DNA of 64,000 nt from Ctena decussata (lineage: Eukaryota > Mollusca > Bivalvia > Lucinida > Lucinidae), in assembly GCA_963989385.1 (NCBI GenBank), contig OZ022511.1, positions 27,336,503 through 27,400,502 on the forward strand, read 5' to 3'. The position numbers were made by a program, and so were the translations under genes. The notes under the pieces are model-generated. The model worked only from the letters and a program-made list of their open reading frames with translations. It was not told where the DNA came from and did not search any database. Positions 52,461 through 63,210 of the stretch are shown here, in pieces (position 1 is the stretch's first letter; each line of letters starts with the position of its first letter).

Positions 52461-52690
52461 CCACTATGCCTACGGTAGAGTGCGTAAAGTTCGGAAGGGT
52501 TCGGAAATCTTCGGCGGTGCGATACGCTATCCCCCCCCCCCCAGTGCGGTGCGGTACAAGGTTTTAATTACTGTACAAATTTCGTTTCGTCGAATTATTT
52601 CTAAAATTTATTTCTGTAAATTTATTTCTCCAGCTGCACGTCACTTCCTGGTTTGGGCTTTCCGGCGTCAAGTCGGAACGTGGAAAAGTC
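52461..52690 (+). promoter_or_regulatory. malectin upstream region
   Basis: The 230 bp before the malectin ATG hold a 12-C run (52531-52542) and the GTGCGGTGCGGTAC end. No TATA box is evident. The promoter must lie in or beside transposon-derived DNA, or upstream of a non-coding exon. Confidence 0.35.
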
Positions 52691-53083
52691 ATGTTTTTCT
52701 GCAATATTTTCGCACATTTTGTGCGTTATTTACAACATTCACCATCTGCATTTAAATACATTTATTGTCTTTTATGTTCGCTGTCCCTGATTTCACGATC
52801 TTTCGGAATAGGCGATGTGATCTGGGCCGTAAATTGTGGTGGGGAGGCACACACCGATATACACGGGATCAAATACCAGGAAGATAAACACGCTGTTGGA
52901 ATTTCATCCGATTATGGAAAATCTTTGATGATACAAAGGGTTGTTCCTCAGGATCAAATACTGTATCAAACCGAGAGATATCACATGTCAACGTTCGGTT
53001 ATGACATGCCTGTGAGAAGAGATGGAGACTATGTTCTTGTGTTGAAATTTTCTGAAGTGTGGTTTACCTCGCCCAACCAAAAG
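52691..53083 (+). CDS. MLEC: malectin exon 1
   Basis: 131 codons from ATG to the donor AAAAG|gtagat. It covers the signal peptide and first half of the lectin domain, including sugar-contact aromatics Tyr75 (SDYG), Tyr92/Tyr97 (LYQTERY) and the aromatic pair Trp124-Phe125, where vertebrate malectins have Tyr-Phe. The first 20 residues are polar or basic, which is long for an n-region; translation might start further in, but no other ATG occurs before the domain. Confidence 0.93.
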
Positions 53084-56000
53084 GTAGATTGCAGTTTTTC
53101 GTTGGTACTACATCTGTAGGAATATGCCCCCCTCCAGCCGCCACAGGAGTGGTTCCATTAGAGCTTTTTAATGGTGCAATTTCAGTGCTCTCCCCAGAAA
53201 TCTCAGAAGGCATGTTGCTTTTAGCACAAATATCAGATCAATGATCAATTTTCAAAATCCTTAATATACCGTAATCGACCCATTTACCGCATCGTGCGCT
53301 TAACTTTTTCAAAATTGCAACAAAAAGATGTGGTTAAAATGTATTTAATAACCGCACACTCAGAACAATGAAATGCAGGGTGACTGGAAAGAGGCAACAT
53401 GGGTAGGACTGGAAATACTTTGTGTTTATACTTTTCATGAGTTCCCTGTTAATTATTGGGTTTTGTGAGAGTTTCAAAGAAAAGGCAGTGTGCGCTTGTG
53501 CAGTTTGTCCGGAAATGGCCTTGGTGTGCGGTTATAGGGGCATGTGCGGTAATTGGGTCGATTACGGTAGCTATATATTGTCAAAATTAGCCTAAATTTA
53601 CGTTATAGATAATTTATTGACGATCTTAATGGCATTTAAAACAACTTTCCTCAAGTTTTCTGGCTAAAAAATGGAAATAATAGGGGTTCATAGAATAACC
53701 GAAAAGCACAAAAATACCAAAAAGCACCTGAGTAACCGAAAAGCAATTTCAAAAACCGAAAAGCAATTTCAAAAATTAGTTTTACATGAGAATAATTATC
53801 TAAGTAAATCTTTTCGGGGTTGGAAATTATTTGTAATACTATTTGTGATATTTTTTCACTTCGGATGTTGTACTATAATAGCATTGTAACAGAAAAGGGC
53901 GATAATAATGTTCAGCATTTCTCCCAGTGCTTTTCGGTTATAACAAGGCATGGGAACTGTCACCTGCTTTATGTACAAACAGAACAATCCAAATTAGTAA
54001 ATGAAATTGCATGATTGGAAATAGTCGAAAACAGCTTATTTCATATATATGTACTGAACACACTATCAATCTTAGACACAAATTTCGATGGTAAACATGA
54101 CTAGTTTCAAGTGCTTTTCGGTTATTTGTTAGTGCACTATTTTGTGGATTCACATTGTCAATCGTAAAACCAAGACAACTGTAGCCTGTAAAATAACTCT
54201 TTTCAATGCATCTTTAACCCATGAAAATAATATTACAATGATAATTCCTATAAAAACTGATTTTTTTAAATTGCTTTTCGGTTATTCAAGTGCTTTCCGG
54301 TAGTTCTGTGCTTTTCGGTTATTATATGTACCGAAATAATAGTACTTTGATAAATTTTCAATGGAAATTAAGGCATGTTGCAAAGGTAATTTGAAGAGTA
54401 AGGCATGTTGCAAAGCGACATGCCTTAATGGTCTGGGGAGATCCCTGCAATTTAATCACCAGTCTGTGCAACTGCAGCCACTCCAAGGCCTGCGGGCATA
54501 GCGTGGATTTATGCGATTCCCTCTAAATAGTATAGACAGAATATGCCTAGACTGACTCTAGTCCTTCTGTTTTAATGACGTTTCTAAAAGAAAGGAAACT
54601 CTGTAAGGAATTTTACACACATAATTGCAGAGTTACCTTAGAAATACAATAGTCCAGCTCTGGTAAGGAAAATTGAAACTTGTTTCTAGGTCTTGCCGGC
54701 CCAGAGCTGGGCTAAGAAATACAAAGGCTACATGTTAATGGTTGGCTGTAAAATACAACAGCAGCATGATATTGCCCATATTGATATTAAAAGATGAAGA
54801 AGTTTTATTTAACGTCGCATATTAGAAACAGACAACGAAAGCTGTGTAGACCTTTTATTGTGACAGAAGAGGTATCCAGTAACAAACTCTGATGACTTAA
54901 CTTATCTTCCTCGGACTGCCCTTTACAGGTGAGCCCAAGCCAAGGGAGGTCCTAGTTCCATTTTTTATGCCTTTGGTTTGGCGCGGGGGGGGGGGGGGGG
55001 GGGGGGATTCGAACTCACAGCCTCCCATTCCCAAAGCAGACGCTCTCCTCTGAGCTCTGTTATGACATGACATACTATTTGTTAATGAGCTTAAGTACCA
55101 GTTTCAGGGATTACTTTAGAGGGGGCCTTGTGCTAAAAAGCACAGGACTGGAAAAGCCACTCGTCCACTCGTCATGGCGAGTGCCTCCAGCTACAGGACG
55201 AGTAGAATTTCTCAGTACTGCCAAGCTAACTTATTAATTTCATTAAACATTTTGTGACGCAGGATGAGTGACAATTTAAGAACTTTTCAGCCCTGAAGCA
55301 GATTGTTATTCAAAAAGGCCCCCTGAAAGCAGGTTGTTTTATTCAAAAAGTCCCCCTGATTTTGTTAAGAAAGAGCCTTTTAAATATAAATTAATGTTTA
55401 CACAAAATAAGGAAACAAATCAAACATTGTTCATAAAACAAATTTTTGGCTAAAAGGGCCCCTTCTATTTATCAGCCAAAGTAATCGGATATCCATGCAA
55501 TTACGGTAGCAGGGAATCAGGCTAAGATACATTCACAGTCAGCCAGTATAAGGTTATGTTGGAAATAAAAGCCCAGATTAGAGATTAGTACTTTTGTTTT
55601 AGTTATTGACTCTACTATTCATTCAACTTAAAATATGCAAGAAGGAATGCCTTTTTATCCCCCGACCGAAAGGTTCGGGGGATATTGCTTATCCCCCGAC
55701 CGAAAGGTTCGGGGGATATAGCGATGAGCCTGGCGTCCGTCCGTCCGTCTGTCCGTCCGTAAACTTTTTTTGTCCGCTCCATATCTTGAATACTGTTTGG
55801 AATATTTTCATGATACTTCACAGTTATGTAGAACAGGTCATGGCGATGTGTCACAAACAAGAATGACAACTCTTGCTTTCTTACTTTTTGAGTTATCTCC
55901 CCTTTGGTGAATTTTTGGCAGATTCGTGTCCGCTCCGTAACTTGAATACCCTTTGGAATATTTTCAAGATACTTCACAGATATGTAGAGCAGGTCATGAC

Positions 56001-59000
56001 GATGTGTCGCGAACAAGAATGACAACTCTTGCTTTCATACTTTTTGAGTTACTTCCCCTTGATGGTTTAAGGTGCAATTTCGTGTCCGCTCCATAACTTG
56101 AATACCCTTTGAAATATTTTCATGAAACTTCACAGATATGTAGAGCAGGTCATGGCGATGTGTCACGAACAAGAATGACAACTCTTGCTTTCTAACTTTT
56201 TGAGTTATTTCCCCTTGATGGTTTTATGTGTGATTTCTTGTCCGCTCCATAACTTGAATACCTTTTGAAATATTTTCATGATACTTCACAGATATGTAGA
56301 AGAGGTCATGACAATGTGTCGCGAACAAGAATGACAACTCTTGCTTTCTTCCTTTTTGAGTTATTTCCCCTTGATGGTTTTAGGTGTGATTTCGTGTCCG
56401 CTCCATAACTTGAATACCCTTTGGAATATTTTCATGATACTTCATAGCTATGTTTAACTCACCTGAACAAATGTTTAAGAAGACCTTAGTATTATTGTTG
56501 TCACTCTGGGGTCTGCTTCTGCGTTGGCATCCTCACTGGATGTTTTGGTTAAAGGTTTTAAAAGACCCATATCTCCTCAACCCACAGATGAATTCTTTTA
56601 TATGATAATTGCTAGTTAGATATTGGTCCAAAGTTTTACAGAGTACCACCCGGGCCGGCTCAGTGACCCTCGGCTCGGGGTCATGGACTTATAATTTTGA
56701 TTTTTGTTTGCATTGGGAGTTTTGGTCAAAGTGTTTTAGAGACCCAAATCTCCTTAGCTCATGGATGGATTCTTTTGATATTTTTGGGTTCAATAGCTAT
56801 TAGCTAGTTAGAATAGATAGTGGTCCAAAGTTTTACACACCTGTATGGAATTGTGCAGCAGGACAGTAGCAGTATTCCTGCAGTAATTGTAACAGGATTC
56901 TTGGCAGGAATCTGGACATGAAAAAGTTTCCCAATGGGTTTTCCACGTGAACTTTTCACTATAATATAAAATTCCCTACAGGATTCCAGCAGGACTCAGT
57001 GTGAAATATTAAGTGAAATATTTAAATTAGCAGGAATTCAGGCAGGAATTCAGGCAGGATTCCCACCAGGAATATTCAAATGAGCAGTATTCTCACAGTA
57101 AAATTTGAAAGTCCTGTCAATGATCCTGGCAGGAATCCTGCCAGGAATATGGACAGGATTGTTGGCATGAATTTAGTCCAGCTGTAGGTTGTGTTGCATA
57201 TTACACAAAGACCTTGACATACTCTTTCAACATGATATTTAAAACTTTCACATACACAGTGGCTTTATAAAACACAACAGAACACAGATCTTGTCAATCT
57301 CTTGGGTATTATGATTATATTATAGACATGGATCAGTACTGCCATTGCTCTTTAACGCAATTTTATGACAGAAAGTAATTCTGTTACCACCACACATATA
57401 TTGAACTCATTTTCATTTTTATGTCCAGGGATGTGGGTGGGGTACATGAAATTGTGTATAAATTGAATATTTTACCCCTTAACTTAAATCTGCCTTTAGA
57501 AATGTATGCATTAATGATACAAAAAAATAATTAAACTTACATTCTCTTCATACTAGCTGTTATTAATTTATCCTTCAAATAACACAGAAAACCTTTTAAT
57601 ATGTTTTAGTACAAATAAACAGCATGGCCTGCGTCTTCAAGTTGAATTTATCACTTATGATTCACTGTGTAGTTGAAGTGTACCGCCAAAATCTTTATGC
57701 TAGATTTAATTGATTTTGCGAAATTTTCAGCTCTGTTTTCCTGCTAGGATTCCTGGCATGATTTTTTCAAACTTTCCTGCTGGAATCTTGAGTGGACTTT
57801 TTATCATTTTCCACATACTGTTATAATTCAGCCTGAAAATGAAATTCCTGTCAATGTCCAGCAGGACTCCTGCTGTAATCATGTCAGAATTTTCATACAG
57901 GCGTGAGTACCACCTGCACCCTGCCAAGTGACCTTATGGACTTAGAAATTTGAGGTTTTGTCTGCACTGGATGTTTTAAGTTGTTTCAAAGACACATTTC
58001 CATAACCCATTGATGGATTTTTTTTGTACTGGCACTGTAATTAAGATATACGATAGGTCCAAAGTTCTACAGAGTAGTGACTGAGTACCACCCCATGCTA
58101 CACAGTAACCTTGAGAGCAGCGCTCCAGATAAGACGGGGTATACAGGACAATTCAAAGATAATTTTGCTTATTTCTCAACGAAAACATATGTTGTGACCC
58201 CTCATTAGAACCGTCTCAACAAGACAGTTCTAATGATGGGTCACAAAATATGTTTTTATGGAGAATTAAGGATAATAATCCCGAAATTATCCTCAATTAC
58301 CCATCTTATCTGGAGCACTGGGAAGGTCATGGACTTTGAAATTTGGAGTTATACTAAAGTTCTCTAATGGCATACTGTTTTGTAATGCTTTGGATGGATT
58401 ACGTTTATACATGTATTTGAAACGATGTTATATACATGTACTGGCTTCAGTTTTTACAAAATACTACCCCCACCCAACTGGGTGACCTTGAGGCAAGGTC
58501 ATTGATCTAGAATTTTATTGTTTGGCTTAAGTTTTGCCAAGGTTGTTGATGCTGAGACTGTTGTTAGATGTTAGTCTTAACTTAAGTTTTAATGAGTACC
58601 ACCCCCACCCCACTCAGTGACCTTGAGGTCAAGGTTGAGGTCAAGGTCATATAAAGAATTTTGGGGTTTGGTGAGAGATTTCTAATGGCATACTGTTTTG
58701 TACAAGTGCAAGCCACACCCCCATAATGATCCTCAAGGCATGGTCAAACCCCTTATAATTTTGCCTGTGTGATGGGCATGCACCCGTTCAGACGAACTAT
58801 GCTGTCAGGTGACATCATAGCTTGTTATACCTATGTGGTGATTCAATTTATGATGACAAAAAAATTGTGAATATTCACCAAGAGTACAGTGATTTTTTTT
58901 TACAAAATTCATATAGAGCCTTCAGGGGTTGAGGGAACGAAAATTTCTTCAAATGGTCTGGGTCACATGATTAACATGGCGGCCTTGTCCATAATATGGT

Positions 59001-60277
59001 AAAAACCTTTAAAAATCTTCTTCTCCAGAACCAATTGACTGATGGCCTTGAAACTTGGTATGTAGCATTCAATTGGGTACTGCAGTTCTTTCAAGATTGT
59101 TCAAATTATGACCATGGGTTGACCTTGACCTTTTTTTACGGCCAGGTCAAATATGGGAAAATGCTAGAACATAAGATTTCATGGGAAGTTTTGAAGATTT
59201 TGGCCTAGAAATTGGTATATACAGTTGTCTTAATGAGGTCATGAAGAATTATGAGTAAATGAGGTCAAAGTCATTCTTTGACCTTTGACCCAGATCTCTC
59301 ATATTTTGACATTTTCAAACATTTTCTCAAAAGCAAAAGGGCCAATTGTAAACACATTTCATATAGAGCCTCCAGGGGTTGATTGAACAAAAATTTGTTC
59401 AGACGGTCTAGGTCACATGACCAACATGGCCATACCCATTTATGGTAGAAACTTTTAATATTTTTCTTCTCTAGAACCAATACACCAATGGCCTTGAAAC
59501 TTGGTAAGTAGTATGGAGTACTAGAGTACTACCAAGACTGTTCAAATGATGACCTTGGGTTTACCTTGACCTTTTTTGCGGCATGTCAAATATGGGAAAA
59601 TGCTAGAACATAAGATTTCATGGAAAGTTTTGAAGAGTTTGGTCTAAAAAATGGTATATATGGTTATCTTAATGAGTACATGAAGATTTATGAGTACAAG
59701 AAGTCATGGTCAGTCTCTGACTTTTGACCCAAGACTCATATTTTGGCAATTTCAGACATAAGAAAAAAAGCCTTTTTGCCAATTGTTCAGGTGAGCGATT
59801 CAGGGCCTCATGGCCCTCTTGTTTATTTTTTATTGAAAAATTGTGAGAAGCTTTTGCAGTACAAAAGCTTATCACATTTTTTTCAACAAAAGATATCTGT
59901 GTATTTGGTTTTAAAGTTGTAAAACAGTTAACGAGTTGACCTCTTAACGAGCCCGTTAGGCTAACGATGCTTTGAACAACTGGGCCCTGGAGTATACCTT
60001 TAATAAGGGACAAATTGCAGACTTAGACCAGAACAGAACAATATCATATTTTGCCCTTGAAGTCATGGCTCATCTTTTCTTTTCCTTTTTTCAGGTCTTT
60101 GATATTCTATTAAATGGTGAACACATTGTCGTCCACGAGCTTGATATATTTGCAAAAGTTGGCCGAGGGGCTGCTCATGATGAAGTCATTCCATTTTCAA
60201 TAAGAAACGGCAAGTTAAAGATTAATGGTGAAACATCAGAAGTTGCTGATGGAAAAGTTACTGTAGAATTTGTAAAG
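52691..60277 (+). CDS. MLEC: malectin (two 5' exons; 3' end off window)
   Basis: Malectin is a type I ER membrane lectin that binds Glc2-high-mannose N-glycans early in glycoprotein folding. The two exons join in phase 0 to 192 codons. A hydrophobic signal (about residues 21-38) is followed by the malectin domain from about 41: [52 protein letters not shown], then [11 protein letters not shown] and [15 protein letters not shown]. The remaining GYYDNPK-type segment, acidic stretch and membrane anchor should lie beyond 64000, since no matching exon was seen after 60277. The ATG at 52691 is the first in frame. An upstream non-coding exon is possible. Confidence 0.95.
53084..53673. other. malectin intron 1, first part
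   Basis: Inverted TACCGTAATCGACCC-type sequence near 53268 and GGGTCGATTACGGTA near 53555 bound about 300 bp, likely another palindromic MITE (TGGGTCGATTACGGTA ends). Confidence 0.5.
53682..54332. mobile_element. hAT-like MITE with triplicated AACCGAAAAGCA ends
   Basis: 8-bp duplication GAAATAAT at 53674-53681 and 54333-54340. Each end carries three spaced copies of ACCGAAAAGCAC (or its complement), together a ~65-bp inverted repeat. In malectin intron 1. Confidence 0.8.
54800..55070 (-). mobile_element. SINE-like element with poly-G interruption
   Basis: TTTTATTTAACGTCGCA at the left resembles the conserved 3' block of some mollusc SINEs. GATTCGAACTCACAGCC with a tRNA-like head is at the right. 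A run of about 27 G lies at 54981-55007. In malectin intron 1. Confidence 0.5.
55071..55654. other. malectin intron 1, no element
   Basis: Nothing recognised beyond short repeats of 'aaaaaggccccctga'. Confidence 0.5.
55655..56451 (-). mobile_element. pearl/Helentron-like element, five ~157-bp units
   Basis: The left end has CCCCCGACCGAAAGGTTCGG twice (a terminal hairpin), then a CCGT microsatellite (55737-55760). Five units of 153-158 bp follow with 'gtccgctccataacttgaat' at about 55771, 55929, 56082, 56239 and 56394. Truncated at the right. Confidence 0.75.
56838..57904. mobile_element. nested 1067-bp DNA transposon, non-autonomous
   Basis: The host reads AAGTTTTACA|insert|GAGTACCACC, matching the uninterrupted AAGTTTTACAGAGTACCACC at 56633. 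Ends are CACCTGTATGG and CATACAGGCGTG, an imperfect terminal inverted repeat. The left third is rich in scattered CAGGAATCC/CAGGATTC motifs. No ORF of note and no evident target duplication. Confidence 0.7.
58118..58320. mobile_element. family A MITE nested in Helentron-like element
   Basis: CAGCGCTCCAGATAAGACGG to CTTATCTGGAGCACTG. It interrupts the 'ccttgag..aaggtcatgga' unit of 56452-58824, so it is younger than that element. Confidence 0.8.
58890..59821 (-). mobile_element. Helentron-like element, ~455-bp units, truncated
   Basis: The right end on the minus strand reads CAAGAGGGCCATGAGGCCCT (hairpin AGGGCC/GGCCCT), then TCGCTCACCTGAACAATTG. Two units with 'catatagagcctYcaggggttga' at 58910 and 59358. 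The microsatellite end is missing. In malectin intron 1. Confidence 0.75.
60095..60277 (+). CDS. MLEC: malectin exon 2
   Basis: 183 nt (61 codons), acceptor tttttcag|GTCTTT, donor GTAAAG|gtaggt. It encodes [35 protein letters not shown] and KVTVEFVK, the second half of the malectin beta-sandwich. Intron 1 is 7.0 kb. Intron 2 acquires a Helentron-like element 28 bp after the donor. Confidence 0.95.
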
Positions 60278-60305
60278 GTAGGTTTGCTGGAACCGGTCTT
60301 ATTCT

Positions 60306-61508
60306 TTTTAGCTCACCTGAGCCAGCGGCTCCGGGGGAGCTTATAGGATGGTAAGGCTCCGTCGTCCGTCTTCCGTCCGTCGTCCGTCCACAATTTCAAA
60401 CGACTTCTCCTCTGAAACCGCTGGGCCAATTATAACCAAATTTCATATGCAGCCTCTAGGGAACTTAGGAACGAAAAGTTGTTCAAACGGTCCTGGTCAC
60501 ATGACCAACATGGCCGCCATGCCCATATATGGTAAAAACCTGAAAAAATCTTCTTCTCCAGAGCCAATAGGCCGATGGCCTTGAAACTTAGTATGTAGCA
60601 TCGGGTACGCGAGTACTACCAAGATTGTTCAAATTATGACTTTGTGTTGACCTTGACCTTTTTTACGGTAAGGTCAAATTTGCTTCCTTATGCTTTTATA
60701 TGGCAAAATGCTACAACATAAGATTTCTTGGAAACTGTTGAAGATTTTGGGCTGAAAATTTGTATCTACAGTCATCTTAATGACTACATGAAGATTTATG
60801 AGTACAAGAGGTCAAGGTCATTCTTTGACCTTTGACCTGAACTCTCATATTTTGACAAGTTCTAACAAACTCCTCAAAAGCCACTGGGCCAATTGAAACC
60901 AAATTTCATGTAGAGCCTTCAGGGGTTGAGGGAACGAAAATTTATTCATACAGTCCAGGTCACATGACCAGCATGGCCACCACGCCCATATATGGTAAAA
61001 ACCTTTAAAAATCTTCTTCTCCAGAACCAGTTGACTGATGACCTTGAGACTTAGTATGTAGCATTGGGTACCCAAGTACTATCAAGATTGTTCAAATTAT
61101 GACCCTTGGTTGACCTTGACCTTTTTTACGGCAAGGTCAAATATGAGAAAATGCTAGAACATGAGATTTCATGGTAAGTTTTGAAGATTTTGGCCTAAGA
61201 ATTGGTATATACAGTCATCTTAATGAGTACATGAAGATTTGTGAGGTCAAGGTCATTCTTTGACCTTTGACCCAGAACTCTCATATTTTAACAATTTCAA
61301 ACAATCTCCTTAAAAATTGACCTTTTTTGCGGCATGATCAAATGTGGGAAAATGCTAGAACATAAGATTTCATGGAAAGTTTTGAAGATTTTTGCCTAAA
61401 AATGAGGACATGACCCAAGACTCATATTTTGACAATTTCAGACATGATAAGAAAAAGCCACCTTGCCAATTGTTCAGGTGAGCGATTCAGGGCCTCATGG
61501 CCCTCTTG
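60306..61508 (-). mobile_element. Helentron-like element, ~455-bp units, complete
   Basis: Same family as 58890-59821, with both ends: TTTTAGCTCACCTGAGCC at the left (terminal hairpin region), a CGTC/CCGT microsatellite (60359-60390), units at about 60446 and 60905, and the AGGGCCTCATGGCCCTCTTG end at the right. It starts 28 bp after malectin exon 2. Confidence 0.85.
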
Positions 61509-61540
61509 TTTTTCTTTTTTTCTGTTTTGATAAAAGAGCA

Positions 61541-61730
61541 CAGTGCTCCAGATAAGAAGGGGTAACAGGGATAATTTCCCTTATTTTTCCATAAAAACAT
61601 AAGTTGTGACCCTCATTAGAACCGTCTCAGCGAGACGGTTCTAATAAGGGGTCACAACATATGTTTTCATTGAGAAATAAGAAAAAATATCTTTGAATTA
61701 TCCCTGTTACCCCTTCTTATCTGGAGCTCT
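61541..61730. mobile_element. family A palindromic MITE
   Basis: CAGTGCTCCAGATAAGAAGG to CTTATCTGGAGCTC, centre GAACCGTCTCAGCGAGACGG. In malectin intron 2. Confidence 0.82.
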
Positions 61731-62175
61731 TAGAGCAGATTTCTTGTGGCTGGGAAGCAACAAACACATGCAGAATATAGAGCCTTACACCTTATGGACA
61801 GTATTTGAAGGTAAGTTTAATCCAAAAGCACCTGTGACCAAAACAGCAGACAACCAAATTTATGTCTGCAAAAAAAAAAAAAAATGTTTTGTCAAAGTTC
61901 TCTCAGAAAATATTGGAGCAAATACTTTCGTATTAGAGTACACACCATTTTGAAAGGCCAGGAAAGCAAACAGGAAGTCACAAAATTTGTCTCCCTTTGT
62001 AAAACTGGCAACAAACATAGGTGAACCCATACACCTTGAATTGTTTTAAGTGTTTTAAGTAAGTTTATTCTAAATTAAAAACTTAGAAGTGCTTATGACT
62101 AACGTGATCTGTATATAATATTTTAGTTATCATCAGATACATTAACTTCCTGATGCTTGTGGCAAAAAGAAAATA
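61731..62175. other. malectin intron 2, little seen
   Basis: An A run at 61870 and a family D half at 61945-62040. No exon matching the GYYDNPK segment of malectin. Confidence 0.5.
61945..62040. repeat. family D right half, inverse
   Basis: GCAAACAGGAAGTCACAAAA, CTCCCTTTGTAAAACTGG and GTGAACCCATACACCTT. Confidence 0.5.
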
Positions 62176-62413
62176 TGAGCTGCGACCCGACAAAACCAAC
62201 AATGTGGTTGTGCGCCCAGCGCAGACTCAGATCAGCCTGGGCATCCGCCCAGTCTGATCAGAGTCTTCGCTGTCCGCATGGAAGTAGCTTAGACCCTTAG
62301 CTACCCTTTAAGCCCTTAGTGAAGGGTCTGATCGGACTAGGTGGATGCCCAGGCTGATCTGAGTCTGCGCTGGAACCACGACCACATTGTCGGTTTTGTC
62401 ACGTCGCGGCTCA
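62176..62413. mobile_element. family B palindromic MITE
   Basis: TGAGCTGCGACCCGACAAAA to TTTTGTCACGTCGCGGCTCA. Only 7 bp separate it from the next copy. Confidence 0.87.
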
Positions 62414-62420
62414 TATAAAC

Positions 62421-62637
62421 TGAGCAGCAACACAACAAAACCAACAAAGTGGCATGTGCATCCAGTGAAGACTCAGATCAGCTGAGCATCTGCCCAGTCT
62501 GATCAGAGTTTTCACTGTCGGAATGCCGATAACTACCCTTTAAGGGGACAGCAAAGACTGATCAGACTGGGCAAATGCCCAGGCTGATCTGAATCTTCGC
62601 GTAGCACACTTTGTTGGTTTTGTCATGTTGTGGCTCA
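62421..62637. mobile_element. family B palindromic MITE, older copy
   Basis: TGAGCAGCAACACAACAAAA to TTTTGTCATGTTGTGGCTCA, in tandem with the preceding copy but more diverged. Confidence 0.83.
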
Positions 62638-62674
62638 AATATTGATTTGATTGATTTTAGTTGTAAAAGTAGAC

Positions 62675-62790
62675 AAAGGCTGGGCTCAGCTTCACTTCAT
62701 ATGAAAAAGATGGTCATTTTCAGGGCTCAAACAATATAATATTGTTTGAGCCCTGAAAATGAACATCTTTTTCATTTGAAATCAGGGCTC
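62675..62790. repeat. inverted repeat
   Basis: GGGCTCAGC arms enclosing TTTTCAGGGCTCAAACAATA and its complement. Strong hairpin around 62735. Confidence 0.7.
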
Positions 62791-63210
62791 AGCCTAGAGG
62801 TCCATTTGGGAGAAAAAGTCTCCCTAAGCTGGCTGACTTCTCCCTGTTTAGAGCTGAAGGAAAAGTGAAAATGTAAAGAACATATTTGAAAACCCAAAAT
62901 TTGGACCAAAACTTCTCCCTAAAGTCCTGAAAATGTCGCAAAACTTCTCCCTGTCTAAAGCTCTATGCTGACCCCTGAATATTCTCATGTCATCTGACAG
63001 AACTTTCAAATATTTTACATTTGACTGTACTAGTTTACATTCCTATTAGTACCTGTCAGAATAAAAATCTAAACTTATAGTTCCTCAAAGAAACATTGTG
63101 CAAGCCTGCACTAGGCTGTGTCTCATAGGATGGATCTAGATATTTTGGGATGTTTAGCAGAGGAAACCCTGTTTTATAGAATACATGTAGTTACATGGTA
63201 TAGCTGAATT
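62791..63210. other. malectin intron 2, no element
   Basis: 'cttctccctaaa' repeated a few times near 62820-62960; otherwise nothing. Confidence 0.5.

Larger units (their letters stand above)
56452..58824 (-). mobile_element. Helentron-like element with two nested insertions
   Basis: Reverse orientation: the right end reads, on the minus strand, CAAGCTATGATGTCACCTGA; the left end carries TCAGGTGAGTTAAA on the minus strand. Units with 'tgaccttgaggtcaaggt'-type sequence resemble the 25.1-26.5 kb element. Split by insertions at 56838-57904 and 58118-58320. Confidence 0.7.

Noticed and set aside
61693..61953. Possible malectin exon 3
   Set aside because: The frame begins inside a family A MITE and has no GYYDNPK, acidic tail or membrane segment.
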